This document shows positions 1-11,999 of a stretch of 64,000 nt of DNA, piece after piece. Both the position numbers and the translations under genes were made by a program. Source of the DNA: Margaritifera margaritifera (Eukaryota; Mollusca; Bivalvia; Unionida; Margaritiferidae); contig JAQPZY010001626.1 in assembly GCA_029931535.1 (NCBI GenBank), positions 5,162,501 to 5,226,500 of the forward strand, written 5' to 3'. The first letter of the stretch is position 1. Every line of letters begins with the position of its first letter. Under the pieces are notes generated by a model. The model searched no databases. It was not told where the DNA came from and saw nothing but the letters and a program-made list of their open reading frames with translations.

Positions 1-1700
1 ATATATATGTATATACAATAAAGCAAAGATTCCATAGTTGACTGGTTCATGAAAGAAGGAAAAGAAATAACAATTAAAAAGACAATTGGGTTGGTAGACA
101 GCTTTAGATTCATGGGACAATCTATAAAACTGGTTAAGTTCACAGAAGCACTAAAAATGGTTACAAATATGCAGTTTATGTGAGGAAAGACATTACCCAT
201 ATGTTAACATTAACAGCTTTGAAAGGTATAAAGACATAAACTATACTATCAATATACAAGTTTTACTCATCAGTGAATGATTCAAACGTATCAAATGATG
301 ATTAACAGTACATACACATGATGCCATGGAACATTTTAACCTTCAAACACTTAGAAATGTAGTTGACTAATATGCCATGAAAGATGCTTCAATGTTGTGT
401 GACATTTTTGATGTTCAGTAATGTCTGTATGAAAAATTACAAACTAGAACCTGCTAACATTTATAGTGCACCAGTTCTAGCTTATGAAGTAAGTTTAAAA
501 CTATCAAGTGTAGAACTTGATCTTTTAACAGACTTTGATATGTTCTTCACAATAGAGAGTGGAAGAAGTGGAGTTAGCACAATACCACATATGCAAGCAG
601 ATGTAAATCACGAATACTGCTCAGACATGGTTGGATAGACAAGGTCTGATAGCGAGTATGTAGGGTAAAGGTCGTGTTTAGAATAACATGATTTTCAGTA
701 ATCTTAGACACTCACCCCCCCCCCCCCCAAAAAAAAAAACAGACTGGGAGAGATAGAGACATTTCTTGACCACCACTATAGATGTCCATAATATGTAGTC
801 TGTATAAATCGTAAACAGTCCTGCTCATGTAAAACTATCCTTGGGACAGTCTATACAGCTGATTATCATAGAGGTAATTAAAAGGTATGGCAGTCAGATA
901 TAAACAACCACCATTTCACAGATTACTTAATTGGCTGAGAATAACTAGGGTGATGTGGGAGAGTCCATGATGCCAATTTGCACAGGTAAAGTACACTAAG
1001 TGGAACAAAGCAATTCGTTTGAATTTAGGTAAATCAAAGAGATGCATGTTGAGGAACAAAAGTTATTACACATCATTGCCTTGAATGAGAATGTTTAAGA
1101 TATCTTTAGTAAAGATTATTCAGAGGTTTGTAATCAGCAACAACGTTTCTTTTAAGTTGGATTTTACTCCATATTTAATATGCAAAATATGATTTCGGTA
1201 GATGGAATAGTATACAAGTGTGATTCACTTTTTAAGGCAAACTGTCGATATGCAGCTGTAATTCAGGGAAGGATGAGCCATCTGCAAAGCAAGCAATGCC
1301 CAGCAAAACTAAATTTAAGTACTCCTGGACATAGTTTGACACGTGAAGGGCAGCAGCAAGGGGTAGCATTTTGTTCTTTGCACACACTGCAAACACCACA
1401 TTGACATTAGTCATTCTGGAGTGCATGCTATCCATTGATATAGCAACACCACCCAGCATGCTTGACACCCCCTCACAGCAATGCAGATGCAGAAAGATAA
1501 TTTTCTATGCTGAGAAAAATTCAACAAGATCTATGGGGAAGTCTGAACAACAGTACCATCCAGCCTCTAATGAGTGCAAAGATGAACACAAATGACACTT
1601 GCATTACCTTCAAACCCCCTACTAAACTATTGAGATCAGCAAAGACTTCATCTAATTAAGATTATATTCTTAGTGTAGTTTTCATTTAATGTCTGCTTGG
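1..1700. other. Unassigned AT-rich DNA
   Basis: Only short ORFs with no recognisable domain are present. A poly-C run followed by poly-A lies at about 714-739. If RPAP1 continues left, this is intron or downstream flank. No last RPAP1 exon was convincingly found here. Confidence 0.5.
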
Positions 1701-1840
1701 TTGTGATTATTTGAGTGTGGGCATATATGTGTGTGTATATGTGTAGTTGTGATTATGTGAATGTGGGCATATATGTGTGTGTATATGTGAAGTTGTGATT
1801 ATGTGAATGTGGGCATATATGTGTGTGTATATGTGTGGAG
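1701..1840. repeat. 46-bp tandem repeat, 3 copies
   Basis: The unit ttgtgattatgtgaatgtgg followed by gcatatatgtgtgtgtatatgtgta/aag recurs at about 1,701, 1,747 and 1,793 with few differences. Confidence 0.85.
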
Positions 1841-2559
1841 ATGGTACTGGACAATGGTAAGTTTACCAATTGTTTTTTGTTTGTTAAGTGTATTAAATGC
1901 TTCAAAGAAATTAGATGTATTATTTTCTTTTATTCAAATTTGAATTTTCAGTAATTTTCTATAAGCTCATATGAAAAGATAACTTATTCTCAATTGGACT
2001 TCACTTTTTTTGGCTATGTGTGCACTGGCTCTCTTGGGACTTGAAAACACACTTTTTGAGTCTATAAAACCCCAACACTGTCTGAGAATATAGCAGTTAT
2101 ATAAAGGTCAGGTTCATGCCCTGTACATGTACCAGAAGTACACCCAGATTCTCTGTTTACTTCTAATAAGTAAGCAAAAAATTGGTTGTTTATTTTTGAT
2201 TCAATGAAAATGTCAATAAAAAGCTAATAAATCTTACAAGTTTAATATTTAAGTTGATACAAATTGTGTATAAGAGTGACTTTTACTTGAAAGACATGTT
2301 GCTGTGAAACATCTGTAGTATGAGACTTATATTCAACAAAATGCGATCGAGTATAGCTAAATCTAAATATATTACCTAATGTCTGGGGTGTAGTTTTGGA
2401 CTTAAGAAAAGGCCCCAGTGGGCCTGATATCATTCACCTGGCTTATGTCACTTAACAGTTGACCATTTGACTAAGCAGGCTTATGGGGTATTGCACCTGT
2501 TTGACTATATTCTTATACAAATTGTTTCTTAAGATAATGGCATAAGATAACCAATGTCA

Positions 2560-3215
2560 TCCATAATCTTAATGATAATAAACCCAACAGATCAAACACA
2601 TGGCTTGAAGAGTGGTAACAAGGTCAGCCAATCTGATACAAGATCACCTCATTATGCATTGATCCTGCTTACTTTCAAAACTGACCATGATCTTGATAAT
2701 ATAAGCCTTTTTTTTCCAATTTTGATCAAAATTGGATCAGAATTAATGCTTTCAGAATGGTAATAAGCTCAGCCAATCACAAGCAGGATCACCTCATAAA
2801 TATGCATGGCTCTTGATCATTACTGAACCCAATTAAGATCCTAATGATATAAACCAATATTACAAGTTTGATCAAAATTGAATCAGAAATCTAAATGCGT
2901 GCATCTTGCTCATTACTGAACTAACTTGTCCAAGATCTTGATGATATATGTATATATTCTAAGCCTGATCAAAATCGGATCAGAAATACAGAATACAAAG
3001 TGGTAACAATCTCAGCCAATCTGATGAAAGATTACTTCATTAATATACATGGATCTGAATCCTTATTGAACCCATCCCTGATCTTAATCATATAAGCCAA
3101 CACTGCAAGTTTGATCAAAATTGGATCAGAAATATGGCTTCCTGAGCGGTAAGAACTTCAGCCAATCAGATGCAAGATCACCTCATTAATATGCATGGTT
3201 CTTGTTCATGATCAA
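2560..3215. repeat. Degenerate tandem array, unit about 130-150 bp
   Basis: Four to five diverged units share 'gtttgatcaaaattggatca' and 'cctcattaatatgcatgg' followed by 'cagccaatc.gatg.aagatca'. The array stops exactly where DIRS copy A begins in its RNase H region (about 3,215), so the junction may be a recombination or truncation point. Confidence 0.7.
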
Positions 3216-3221
3216 ACTCAT

Positions 3222-3300
3222 CTGAGGGCAGGAGGTGGGCACCCCAGTCGGCCATGCTGGCATCTATGCAAATCAAATTCCTGGAGGTTGAATTTGCAAG
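3222..3300 (-). pseudogene. RNase H fragment of DIRS copy A
   Basis: The minus strand reads ICIDASMADWGAHLLPS, the first catalytic-Asp block of the RNase H domain found downstream of RT in DIRS and related elements. Copy D has the paralogous IHMDASMTGWSAHHLPS. The reading frame breaks on both sides. Confidence 0.8.
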
Positions 3301-3586
3301 AGAATGTTCACCGTAAACCATGAGGTTCTTCCATTTACTGATATGGGATCTCAGGTATCCTGAAATAATAATCTCAGGATCCTGTGGGCAGAGCTTTGGT
3401 TACCATAGAGACAAGACAATCATTACAGTGATCTCACAAAGAGGGGCCCATGATGATGAGATCTGCTTCTGCATTGAGGAGACCCAATAGGCGATGAAAT
3501 TCCCAAAATGAGATGTGATTCTTTGAGAACAGAAGACACTGTCAAGATGATCCTTTTGGGAGACAGAACCTGTTCACATCCACATC

Positions 3587-4022
3587 CTAATGGATAAAAT
3601 GCTGAGATGGTACCCTAATGGATCTGTTCTTGTCAACAAGGAATCCATGATAAAGCAGAAGTGAAACAAGGGATTTCATGCCTTGATCTAGAATATAACA
3701 GATATCCATATCTAAGTGGGTAAATGTTGAGATGGTACCATAATGGAGCTGTCTTTCTTGACAAGGAATCCAAGGCAGCGCAAAAATGAAACAAGGGATG
3801 TCATGCCTTGATCTAGAACATAATGGACCTAATGTTTGCATTTGCAGAATGTTGACTAGGTAGTTGGAAGTTACCAATGTGATGGTGGCTCTGAAGAATG
3901 ACATGACTTGGTCTGTAATTCTTGTGAAGACCCAGGAACTGATGTTCAGACCAATAGGGAATGTCCCTGAATGCGAAATCTCCCTTGTGAATGGTGTTGA
4001 CAACCCATCTCAGTGCTCCCAT
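3587..4022 (-). pseudogene. Reverse transcriptase fragment of DIRS copy A
   Basis: Two overlapping minus-strand frames carry RT blocks. The residues FPIGLNISSWVFTRITDQVM correspond to the LPFGLS.AP.VFTR block, followed by FFRATITLVTSNYLVNIL in the position of the catalytic YLDD box. The box reads YLVN, so both catalytic aspartates are replaced. A frameshift joins the upstream AFRDIPYW-like piece. Not functional. Confidence 0.8.
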
Positions 4023-4898
4023 TCTGAACCATAGTGCTCAGATGAAAGGGTTGAGAACTGGACATCCAACCAGCTGAAGCATGTTGAATTCCTCCAAACA
4101 GGATGTTAGAAAGGCAGTGTAATCAAGTCATTATTTCTGATGGGATCAAGAAAAAGGGAAGGGCTGTCCTATGTTATGCATGCCTTATTGGATCCTACTG
4201 TTTCTCTGATCTCTCCAAGGAAATGAGAGCATGACTCTGGGTTGTTGGGCCTGTGAAGTTTGCCTCTTAAGTGGCTTGATGTTATCTATAATGGTTATAT
4301 GCTGATGGCCCAGATAGTGGACATGGAGGCAAATGGATCTTTCCTCAGTTTATGAAAAATGTACACTGCTATGGCATTAGGTAAGTGATCATGGAGCTAC
4401 TCTGTTATTGTATGAGCCATAGAAGTGACTGACTGCCCAGCATGAGTGCCAGTGGTTTTGCGAAGAAAAACTTTACGCTATATTCATTTTGCTGGAAAAC
4501 TAGCCATGGAAACCAAGTTGAACACGGGTCCTATCTCTATGACATATCAAAGCAGTTGTTGTCTCTTGGGGCTATCAGCAGGTGAAGATAGGCTGAGTTC
4601 AGATTGCTGAAATATAACCATGGATACCAAGTTGAGCATAGATTTTACTGCAACAACAATTCAAATCAGAAGTTGCATGTCAAGAAAGGACTTCCAGTCC
4701 ATATGAACTGATGTCATTTTGACATTCCCAGGCTTGCAATGTCTCAGTTGATGGCTGGGAGCTCAGTATGAATAACAGGTGTATGTGTCTTATAAAAAGA
4801 TTTGTTAAATTTGGGTGGGAGTTGTTACTAAGAAAGATAGGCCTGTTGACACTTGGGTCTTGAAGTTGCCTATCTAAACAATGTAATAAGTCATGGAC

Positions 4899-5581
4899 TC
4901 AACCAGACTGTGGTAACTGTTTGAATGGTGACCGGTTTTCTTGCCAGCAGATTGATATATGCAGGAACTTGTACACTGTTACTGATGGTGCAGGAAGAGG
5001 CGGGCAAAACCGGAAAACTTCCTCGACCAATGCACAGAAGGCCGATTCTTCTCTGGACATCGTTGGATCAAGTAAGGATGATGGAAGTTGTGAGCACAAG
5101 TACAGGTACAACAAACAATGAAAGAATGAGGTGACACAGATGCCTCCTGTGATGCATGTGACAAAGCTGGGGAAGCTTGATGGATTGCAAACTTGAATGG
5201 GAGTCTGGCTATGGTGGCATACAACAATCTCAAGATGATCGCTAAGTGTATTGTCAATGATCCATGGCTGGTATCAGGCATCTGGGCTTGTATCGTTGCC
5301 ATAGCCAGTACCTGATTGGTAAGCCGTGATGGTGCTGAAGCTGTCTGCCATTCCTTGTGTGAACCATTGATGGTCCAAGAATAGTACAGGGCATCTGGGA
5401 CTGGATCGCTGCTGTAGCCAGTGCTGTTGATATGCTGTGATGAGCCTTGATGGAGCTGTTCTAAGGGAGTCAGTGATGGCAATGTGCTGACATTGATCCA
5501 TAATGACCCTGGGCTGACCTGGTTCCATAATCCATCATGGCAGCGGGCTGATATGGCTCCATGATGGCAATGGACTGACAT
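4899..5581 (-). pseudogene. Gag-like (ORF1) remnant of DIRS copy A
   Basis: The minus strand contains SSLLDPTMSREESAFCALVE followed by EVFRF, aligned with SSLLDLTITREDSAFQAAIKEVF in copy B (18.5-18.9 kb). DIRS ORF1 proteins are poorly conserved and their role is assumed to be Gag-like. Frameshifted, with a Met/Asp-rich degenerate repeat upstream (5.47-5.75 kb). Confidence 0.6.
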
Positions 5582-5760
5582 GGGTCTGTCATGTCACCAG
5601 GCTGATCTGGTTCCATAATGGCAATGGACCAACATGGGTCTGTCATGGCACTGGGCCTACATTGGTTTGTCATGGCACAGGGTTGATATGGCTCTGTAAT
5701 GGCAATAGACTGGTGCAGATCCATCGTGGCAGTGACCGAACATGGGTCCCACATAGCACT
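5470..5760. repeat. Degenerate short tandem repeats inside copy A gag region
   Basis: About 9-10 diverged units of roughly 27-30 bp of the type atggcaatggactgacatgg/gtctgtcatg. On the minus strand they keep a frame with repeated AMTDPC/SIAIMEP-like peptides, so the repeat may once have been coding. Confidence 0.6.
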
Positions 5761-5877
5761 ATACTGGGCAGATGCATCCAGTCTTTGATGTCAGTGCCAG
5801 TGTTATAGCAACAAGATGGGATACATGATATTGGATCACCATAACTGGTCCACTCAGGCATTAATAGAGGCTGAGAC

Positions 5878-6265
5878 AGAGTTGGTACTGACTGCATTTG
5901 ATCAGCCTCTAATGGCAAAGTCCAGCTGTGACAGAGTTGGTACTGACTGCATTCGATCTGCCTCTAATGGCAAAGTCCAGCTGAGACAGAGTTGGTACTG
6001 ACTGCATTCGATCTGCCTCTAATGGCAAAGCCCAGCTGTGACAGAGTTGGTACTGACTGCATTCGATCTGCCTCTAATGGCAAAGTCCAGCTGAGACAGA
6101 GTTGGTACTGACTGCATTCGATCTGCCTCTATTGGCAAAGTCCAGCTGAGACAGAGTTGGTACTGACTGCATTCGATCTGCCTCTAATGGCAAAGTTCAG
6201 GCTGAGACAGAGTTGGTACTGACTGCATTCGATCTGCCTCTAATGGCAAAGTTCAGCTGTGACAG
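5878..6265. repeat. 55-bp tandem repeat, about 7 copies
   Basis: Seven near-identical units (gacagagttggtactgactg, then cattcgatctgcctctaatg) lie within the gag region of DIRS copy A. A 55-bp unit shifts frame at every copy, so this expansion occurred in, or produced, a non-coding element. Confidence 0.9.
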
Positions 6266-6292
6266 AGAGAGGACATACTTATTCCATGCCAG

Positions 6293-6425
6293 TACTGGTA
6301 TCTTGATGATGGGGTACAATATATTATATCACTGTGACTGGTCCCTCCAAGCATAAGTTGGTATCTTGATGATGGGGTACAATATATTATATCACTGTGA
6401 CTGGTCCCTCCAAGCATAAGTTGAG
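6293..6425. repeat. 63-bp direct duplication in copy A
   Basis: The segment ttggtatcttgatgatgggg through ctccaagcataag is present twice in tandem with no visible differences, suggesting a recent duplication. Confidence 0.9.
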
Positions 6426-6768
6426 GCCATGTCAGAGCCGTAATAGACTGTAGCCGATCAACCTCTAATGCCATTGCTGGTCTAGAAGGGCTGCCATACC
6501 AAGTTGGAACTGGTCCTATTGGTATTGCTGATAAAATCTGTTCTGATCATGGAGGCAAGGGCTCGGCTGTAGCTGTGTGTGATGCCCATGATGATATAGT
6601 CTGTTTGATTACCTAAAACTGGTGGAATTCCCCATTTTCAATGTTTTAACCTGCAGAAGTTGTTCACTGAGGTAGCATCAGTGGTAATATTGATGGCATC
6701 ATCATTCTTGATGGTGTTTCCTCGCTTTCCCATTAGGCCGAGTACACTGTTTGCCCAAGATTCATCCA

Positions 6769-6885
6769 TCAGGTGTAAATGTCACAAGTATGACTCAAAT
6801 TGCTTTCCATACATTTAAGACATGTTGCATAGTTATCCTTTGCCAACTTAAAGCATTTGCACTCCATGCATTTAGTCCTGCCCAT
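6769..6885 (-). pseudogene. ORF1 start of DIRS copy A (Cys-rich motif)
   Basis: A 38-codon minus-strand ORF begins MGRTKCMECKCFKLAKDNYA and continues TCLKCMES, i.e. C-x2-C ... C-x2-C. Copy B starts MGRTKCKQCKHWK...KCVAC and copy C starts MMMKCSKCKKYQ...TCLTC at the same place relative to the terminus. This marks the 5' start of the gag-like protein, with a possible zinc-binding module. It ends early at TGA. Confidence 0.7.
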
Positions 6886-7329
6886 TGTGCTGACACCTAT
6901 AAGGAGCAAAATGATATCTTATACAGGTGAAATCAATCAAGTATCATGTGAGCTTACTGTAATGAGGCTACTGAGGAATACAAATGTCTACAATAATTAA
7001 ATGAATGACTTAATGGCATGTAATCTTAAACAATTAGTGACAGAATGCATATACTAGGCTGAGTACCAATTATCTGAATGAATGTACTACTGACCATAGG
7101 GCAGTTAACCAAAATGGCATCAACATGTATCTCCCATGATGAAGTTGAACCAAAAAAGTGAGACTATTCATCTTGGACAGAAATATATATGGAGTAAAAC
7201 TCTCCAAACTTGGAAAAGGCAGCAACTGAAAATGAATTTACAAGGTCTCTAAATGAGCTACTTCCTAGCGTGAGCAAAAGAGGTCAATGTGATATGGACA
7301 GGATTCAGTGCTAATCCTTCTATTGAAGG

Positions 7330-7478
7330 GGAGATCACTCTTGTCTGGATCCCACCAATGTGGGCAGATGACTTTTAGCTTTATTATTACTACAAACTAC
7401 CTTGGGAGGGCTGGATTTGTGAGGATGTGGTCGTACTCCTAAGTTATTATGATCAGATAATGTATTTGGTGAAGAAAT
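7330..7478 (-). repeat. 5' terminal repeat of DIRS copy A
   Basis: The sequence ggggagatcactcttgtctg through gggagggctggatttgtgag to tgatcagataatgtatttgg aligns with the corresponding ends of copy B (20.54-20.70 kb) and copy C (30.59-30.73 kb). Confidence 0.75.
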
Positions 7479-9784
7479 ATATAAATATTGTGTAAACATC
7501 TAATCAAGAGAAAAATCCCACTGAATTCTATACCAAATCTCATTGAATTCTATACCAAATCCCTTTGAATTCTATACCAAATCCAACTGAGAGGGTCATA
7601 TTATAATGATGCCTATAGAGAAAAAAACTAGTTTGGTGAGACCTCTTTTGTTTTTATTTTGATGAGCTTACAATGAACCACACTTCAATTCATTTCATGA
7701 TGAACAATTCTGGATGTAAATAACTTGAGTTGTATGTCTTCTACTTTAAATGCAATTCACAAACTTCAAAATTCATGTAATGATTACAAGATACAATAAG
7801 CATTGCCCAAGCTGAGGGTTTATCAAGCTGTGACTGGAGATGTGGATGTTGATATTAACATACTTCTGGCACAACAGCTGCTCATCTAGGTTTGGGTGAT
7901 AAATGAAGGAATGCCAAGATAATAAGAAATGTACATAATTTGTTATATTTGTCTCTGTGGTCATCTCCAATGAAGTTTAGCCGCACATGGGTCAGCAAAC
8001 AAAAAGCAAGTCACTTTCAATTGTTCATGAAGCTTCAAAATTTTTCATTTGATACAAATCTTAGGTGCAGATAATCCCCTTCCTCAGCTTGTTTGCAAAC
8101 TGTCTATCAGTGTCTGCCTAATGAAAGTCAATCCCCTTCCTTAGCTTGTTTGCAAACTGTCTATCAGTGTCTGCCTAATGGAAGGCAATTCTGTAAAAAA
8201 CTCCATTCCAAGAGGATTTTGGGAATTGGCCTGCTTATAATACAACACATGATGCTTCAGTTCCTGAAATGTATAAGGAAAAAAAAATCTGTGCTACAAT
8301 ATATCTCTAGATAAAACACAAACAGTGATGCATATATAGTATTCAACGACAAAAAAAAAAAAGGTTGAAGGTCAAATGGAAAAATCGGTAACTGGATATT
8401 TGTCCAGATTTACACATTTTTCCATATTTCAGTTCATATAAAACACGAACAGTGATGCATATATACTACTTAAAAAAAAAAAAGGTTGAAGTCAAATGGA
8501 ACAATTGGTAACTGGATATTTTTCCAGATTTACACATTTTCCCATATTTCAGTCCATATAAAACACAAAAAGTGATGCATATTTACTATTCAACTACAGA
8601 AAAAAAGTTGAGGGTCAAATGGAAAAATCGGTAGCTGGATACTTTTCCAGATTTACATAATTTTCCATATTTCAGTTTATGGATTCTCATTTTATTCATT
8701 GGTTTGCATACTCATGCACTAATAATGCAGACATGAATGAGTCAATCACATTCTTTCCATGTAATGTAAAACCTTGCTATCGCTTTTGATAACAACACCA
8801 AAAAGTGTATATGTTTCATATGTGAAATATTTTCTATCACTAACATATTACATCATTAACATCTCAGAAAGCCAATAACATAGCTCAAAATGTTAATGAG
8901 ATTTTTGTATGAAAAACATGTATGCCCCCACTACTGTCATTTTAGATCCTTCAGACCAAATAAGTCACAGACCCTTCTGACCAAAAGAGTTTGAGTCCCA
9001 AAAATTCAAAACTGTCTAAAAAAAAACTTTTTAAAGGATAGAATCTCATGAAAATATAATCAGGTTATTTGTGTTTGTATGCATACAAAGATGCACATAA
9101 ATTTCATTGTCTACCTCATGTGGGTTTTGCTAAATTGTGCTAACAAGGTTTTAGTATAAAAAAAAAACAAATCTAAAGAAAAAAATGTGTAAAAAAAAAT
9201 TGCAGTAATTGCCAGAAAATCTAACCACTTCATCTACATATAAATGCAAATATGCCCATACAATTTCATTTATCTAGGTCAAGTAGTTTCTACATATGAA
9301 GAAAACAAGCCAACCACATTTCATCTGTCTACCTCAGGTGGGTTTTGCTTAAACATGCAAAGTTTTCTGTCAGAAAGTTGAAATCCAGAAGTTCAAAAAC
9401 TTGTACAAAATTGAGAAATTGCTGCAGTGGTCTGAAAATCTAACCATATCATTTAATGATGGCATTATAAAGTGTGTTCAATTTCATGGCTCTAAGTGTT
9501 AAAGTTTTTGTGCTATTGCACTAAAACGGATTTGGGACATACAAATGGACAACAGATGGACAGATGAATGGATGGACAACAGTAAAACAATATGCACTCT
9601 AATGCTTTTGCAGTGGGGAAATAACAATAAAATGCACTCAGACCAGTATTTTGGGGTATTCAATTTAAATATAAATGGAAGGGGTAGAAAGTCATTATTT
9701 CCTTTAGCAACTCCATGTGTGTGTGTGTGTGTATGTGTCCAGAAGCAATTGCTTTAATACAGCCTAAGGTATAAGATGACTCAC
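7479..9784. other. Repeat-rich non-coding stretch
   Basis: It contains three 22-bp units at 7,515-7,580 (gaattctataccaaatc), a 62-bp direct duplication at 8,067-8,190 (ccccttcctcagcttgtttg), a 118-bp unit repeated three times at about 8,300-8,680 (aaaacac.aacagtgatgcat), and two diverged copies of an about 225-bp unit at 9,060-9,470 (gtctacctca.gtgggttttg). No exon recognised. Confidence 0.6.
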
Positions 9785-10009
9785 ATTATTGGCTGAGGCA
9801 ATAAGCTGTTTGATATACTGATGTTTTAGCTGTGTATGCTGACCATCCTGGGTGTAGAGGAACCGATTGATATGGTGAACAGCAATCAGGTATAGAACTG
9901 GGGCCCACTTTGGCCTCAAGGCCTGGCTGTAAAGGGCCCGGAAATACTGCTTTAAAAAGTCCATGTCTGACTCCTCAGGGGTCAGGTATCTCTCAAGGGG
10001 GATCAGCAG
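9785..10009 (-). CDS. RPAP1: RPAP1 exon k (penultimate or near-last exon)
   Basis: The 225-nt exon (75 codons, phase 0 at both ends) encodes LLIPLERYLTPEESDMDFL, then the landmark ALRPKWAPVLYLIAVHHIN, which is close to RPAP1 ALRPRWCPVLYAVAV-HVN. The acceptor is catttattgcag type. The donor GTGAGT follows ASANN. Without that splice the frame would run six more codons to a stop, so a read-through end at about 9,764 is possible, but it would omit the conserved terminal HYKLP...FELY segment of the family. The splice is therefore preferred. Confidence 0.9.
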
Positions 10010-10528
10010 CTGCAATAATGTACATCATTCCAGTTAGAGCAAATCATTTTAGACAAAAATAAATATATATGTTTGCCATGGTTTCAACTTTTTTATATCC
10101 TTGCAGACATTATTTGGAGGTATGGCCTTGTGCTCTTTCCCTCTTTTATTTGCTTTCATACGTGGACATAAATAGTGATGCCAACAAAAGACAATTGCTT
10201 CTTGAAATTTATGTCTTGATATACATGTATTATTTTGTCAAGTTGCATTTGCATGAGTCAAATGTGATGTAGAAAATTAAAATTACAAATGTAGAATTTG
10301 TGTGACCTTGATAAAGTATATAATTTATCTTACAATTAGTCCTTGACTGCCAAGTACAAACCACTGATCTGATGTCGTTGCTAGGTTGCACAACTGATGG
10401 TGATTCACACTGCTTTACAAATTTTTGCACAGCTAAAGCCTTATTAAGACTGCTGCAACATTTAGATTTTGAGAAGGACAATATAATTGATATTTGTACA
10501 ATTTGGAAACAGATTGTTGCTATTATCC

Positions 10529-11025
10529 ATGTAACTCATGCTATTATGCATGTAACTTATGCTATTATCCATATAACTCATGCTATTATCCATGTAACTG
10601 ATGCTATTATCCATGTAACTGATGCTATTATCCATGTAACTCATGCTATTATGCATGTAACTGATGCTATTATCCATGTAACTCATGCTATTATCCATGT
10701 AACTGATGCTATTATCCATGTAACTGATGCTATTATCCATGTAACTGATGCTATTATCCATGTAACTGATGCTATTATCCATGTAACTGATCCTATTTTC
10801 CATGTAACTCATGCTATTATCCATGTAACTGATGCTATTATCCATGTAACTGATCCTATTATCCATGTAACTGATCCTATTATCCATGTAACTGATGCTA
10901 TTATCCATGTAACTCATGCTATTATCCATGTAACTGATCCTATTATCCATGTAACTGATGCTATTATCCATGTAACTGATGCTATTATCCTGGTAACTGA
11001 TGCTATTATCTATCTATGTAACTCA
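10529..11025. repeat. 21-bp minisatellite, about 23 copies
   Basis: The unit gatgctattatccatgtaac plus t is repeated with point variants (gat/cat, gct/cct). Because 21 is a multiple of 3, both strands stay open: AIIHVTD heptads on plus and MDNSISY heptads on minus. It lies in the large intron between exons j and k, and no splice context or start supports translation. Confidence 0.92.
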
Positions 11026-11289
11026 TGCTTTTGTCTTGTTTCGTATTCCATCAGATTGCAAGTCCGAAGTATTATTGAAATTTCAGATAAAACCTGATTT
11101 CCAAAAAAGAAATTAAGAAAAAATGAAACATTCTATACATTGATTGAAAATATAAATGCTTCATATACAAGTCCATAAGCATCTGCAACTATAGATCAAC
11201 TACAGGGGAGAATAGCAATTTTGTGAGTACTTATGGTTGAGTCACTTAAATTATAATTAACATTTAATGAGTATTGAAGGCTTTCTGAA

Positions 11290-11995
11290 ACTGTGAAATG
11301 TGTAATTTACACATCCTGAAATGGATAACTGTACCAGTGACATGAAAATGGAATGCAGAATGAATCTAAACAGAATGCACAATGAATGTATACAAAATGT
11401 AGAATGAACACAAACAAAATTAAATGCAGAATAAATGCAATCAAAATGATAAATGCATTTTGAAGAAAACAGAGTGCAAATGTAAAATGTAAAAGGACAA
11501 ATGATAAATGAAAATGGAATGAACTGAATGGATTTGAAAATCAATTATTTCTGAGCTGTCATTAAACTTCAATAGTTGAAATCCCATTTATGTCACAATA
11601 CAGGTTCCGATTCTTTAAAATGACTGACAAGCTGTGACATTGTTTTGCTGAGGCTGACATAAAAAACAATCACCATTGATGTGATGACATCATCACTGGT
11701 GGTTGTACCTGTACAATCTTTATTTGAATGAAATGAAATAAGAAATACAATTTGCTGACAAATACTCTACAGCTATATTTTTACACTTACTGCAGTTGCA
11801 GTTATATTTTAATTTATTGTAAATTCAATACCATCTTTTGCATTTTTTTAATGTCATTGCTATTTCATTCAAGCACACTTTTAATAAGACAAGATACAAA
11901 TGTACAGTTCTCTCCCTTTAAAGTAACACCCTCAAAAATGGAAAACATGACTTTGGTAAATGCATTTGCACTGAAGTTGACATATGTCAGCTTGT
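11290..11995 (+). mobile_element. Dispersed repeat family R, copy 1
   Basis: A non-coding block has A-rich 'gaatgcagaatgaatg.aaac' runs, then 'gaca(t/c)tgtt.tgc..aggctgacataa', 'catca..ggtggttgtacctg', 'gctgacaaatactctacagc', 'actgcagttgcagttatatt' and finally 'catgactttggtaaatgcat'. The same modules in the same order occur at 13.79-14.35 kb and, inverted, at 20.7-22.6 and 61.05-61.97 kb. No coding capacity, so probably a non-autonomous element of unknown class. Confidence 0.7.
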
Positions 11996-11999
11996 GAAT

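Larger units (their letters stand above)
3215..7478 (-). mobile_element. DIRS-like retrotransposon copy A (3'-truncated)
   Basis: Read on the minus strand, the order is terminal repeat (about 7,330-7,478), a Cys-motif ORF1 start (6,885), gag-like remnants (4.9-6.6 kb), RT (3.59-4.02 kb) and an RNase H fragment (3.22-3.30 kb). The terminal part matches copies B and C (gggctggatttg..gag, then tgatcagataatgtattt). The tyrosine recombinase and the second terminal repeat are absent. Many stops and frameshifts are present, so it is inactive. Gag-like segments align with copy B (SSLLD.T..RE.SAF...EVF). Confidence 0.8.

Noticed and set aside
1232..1468. Minus-strand ORF ending SSFPELQLHIDSLP as the last RPAP1 exon
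   Set aside because: Faint resemblance to the family's C-terminal FELYSQLP, but no acceptor gives the required phase 0 and the upstream residues do not match. Left unassigned.
4979..5581. 200-codon minus-strand ORF with His/Met/Pro-rich peptide as a host gene
   Set aside because: It lies wholly in the gag region of DIRS copy A and alternates frames with homology to copy B.
10372..11097. 241-codon ORF (plus) and 169-codon ORF (minus) across the 21-bp array
   Set aside because: Both are by-products of a 21-bp repeat without stops. There are no splice sites, domains or conserved context.
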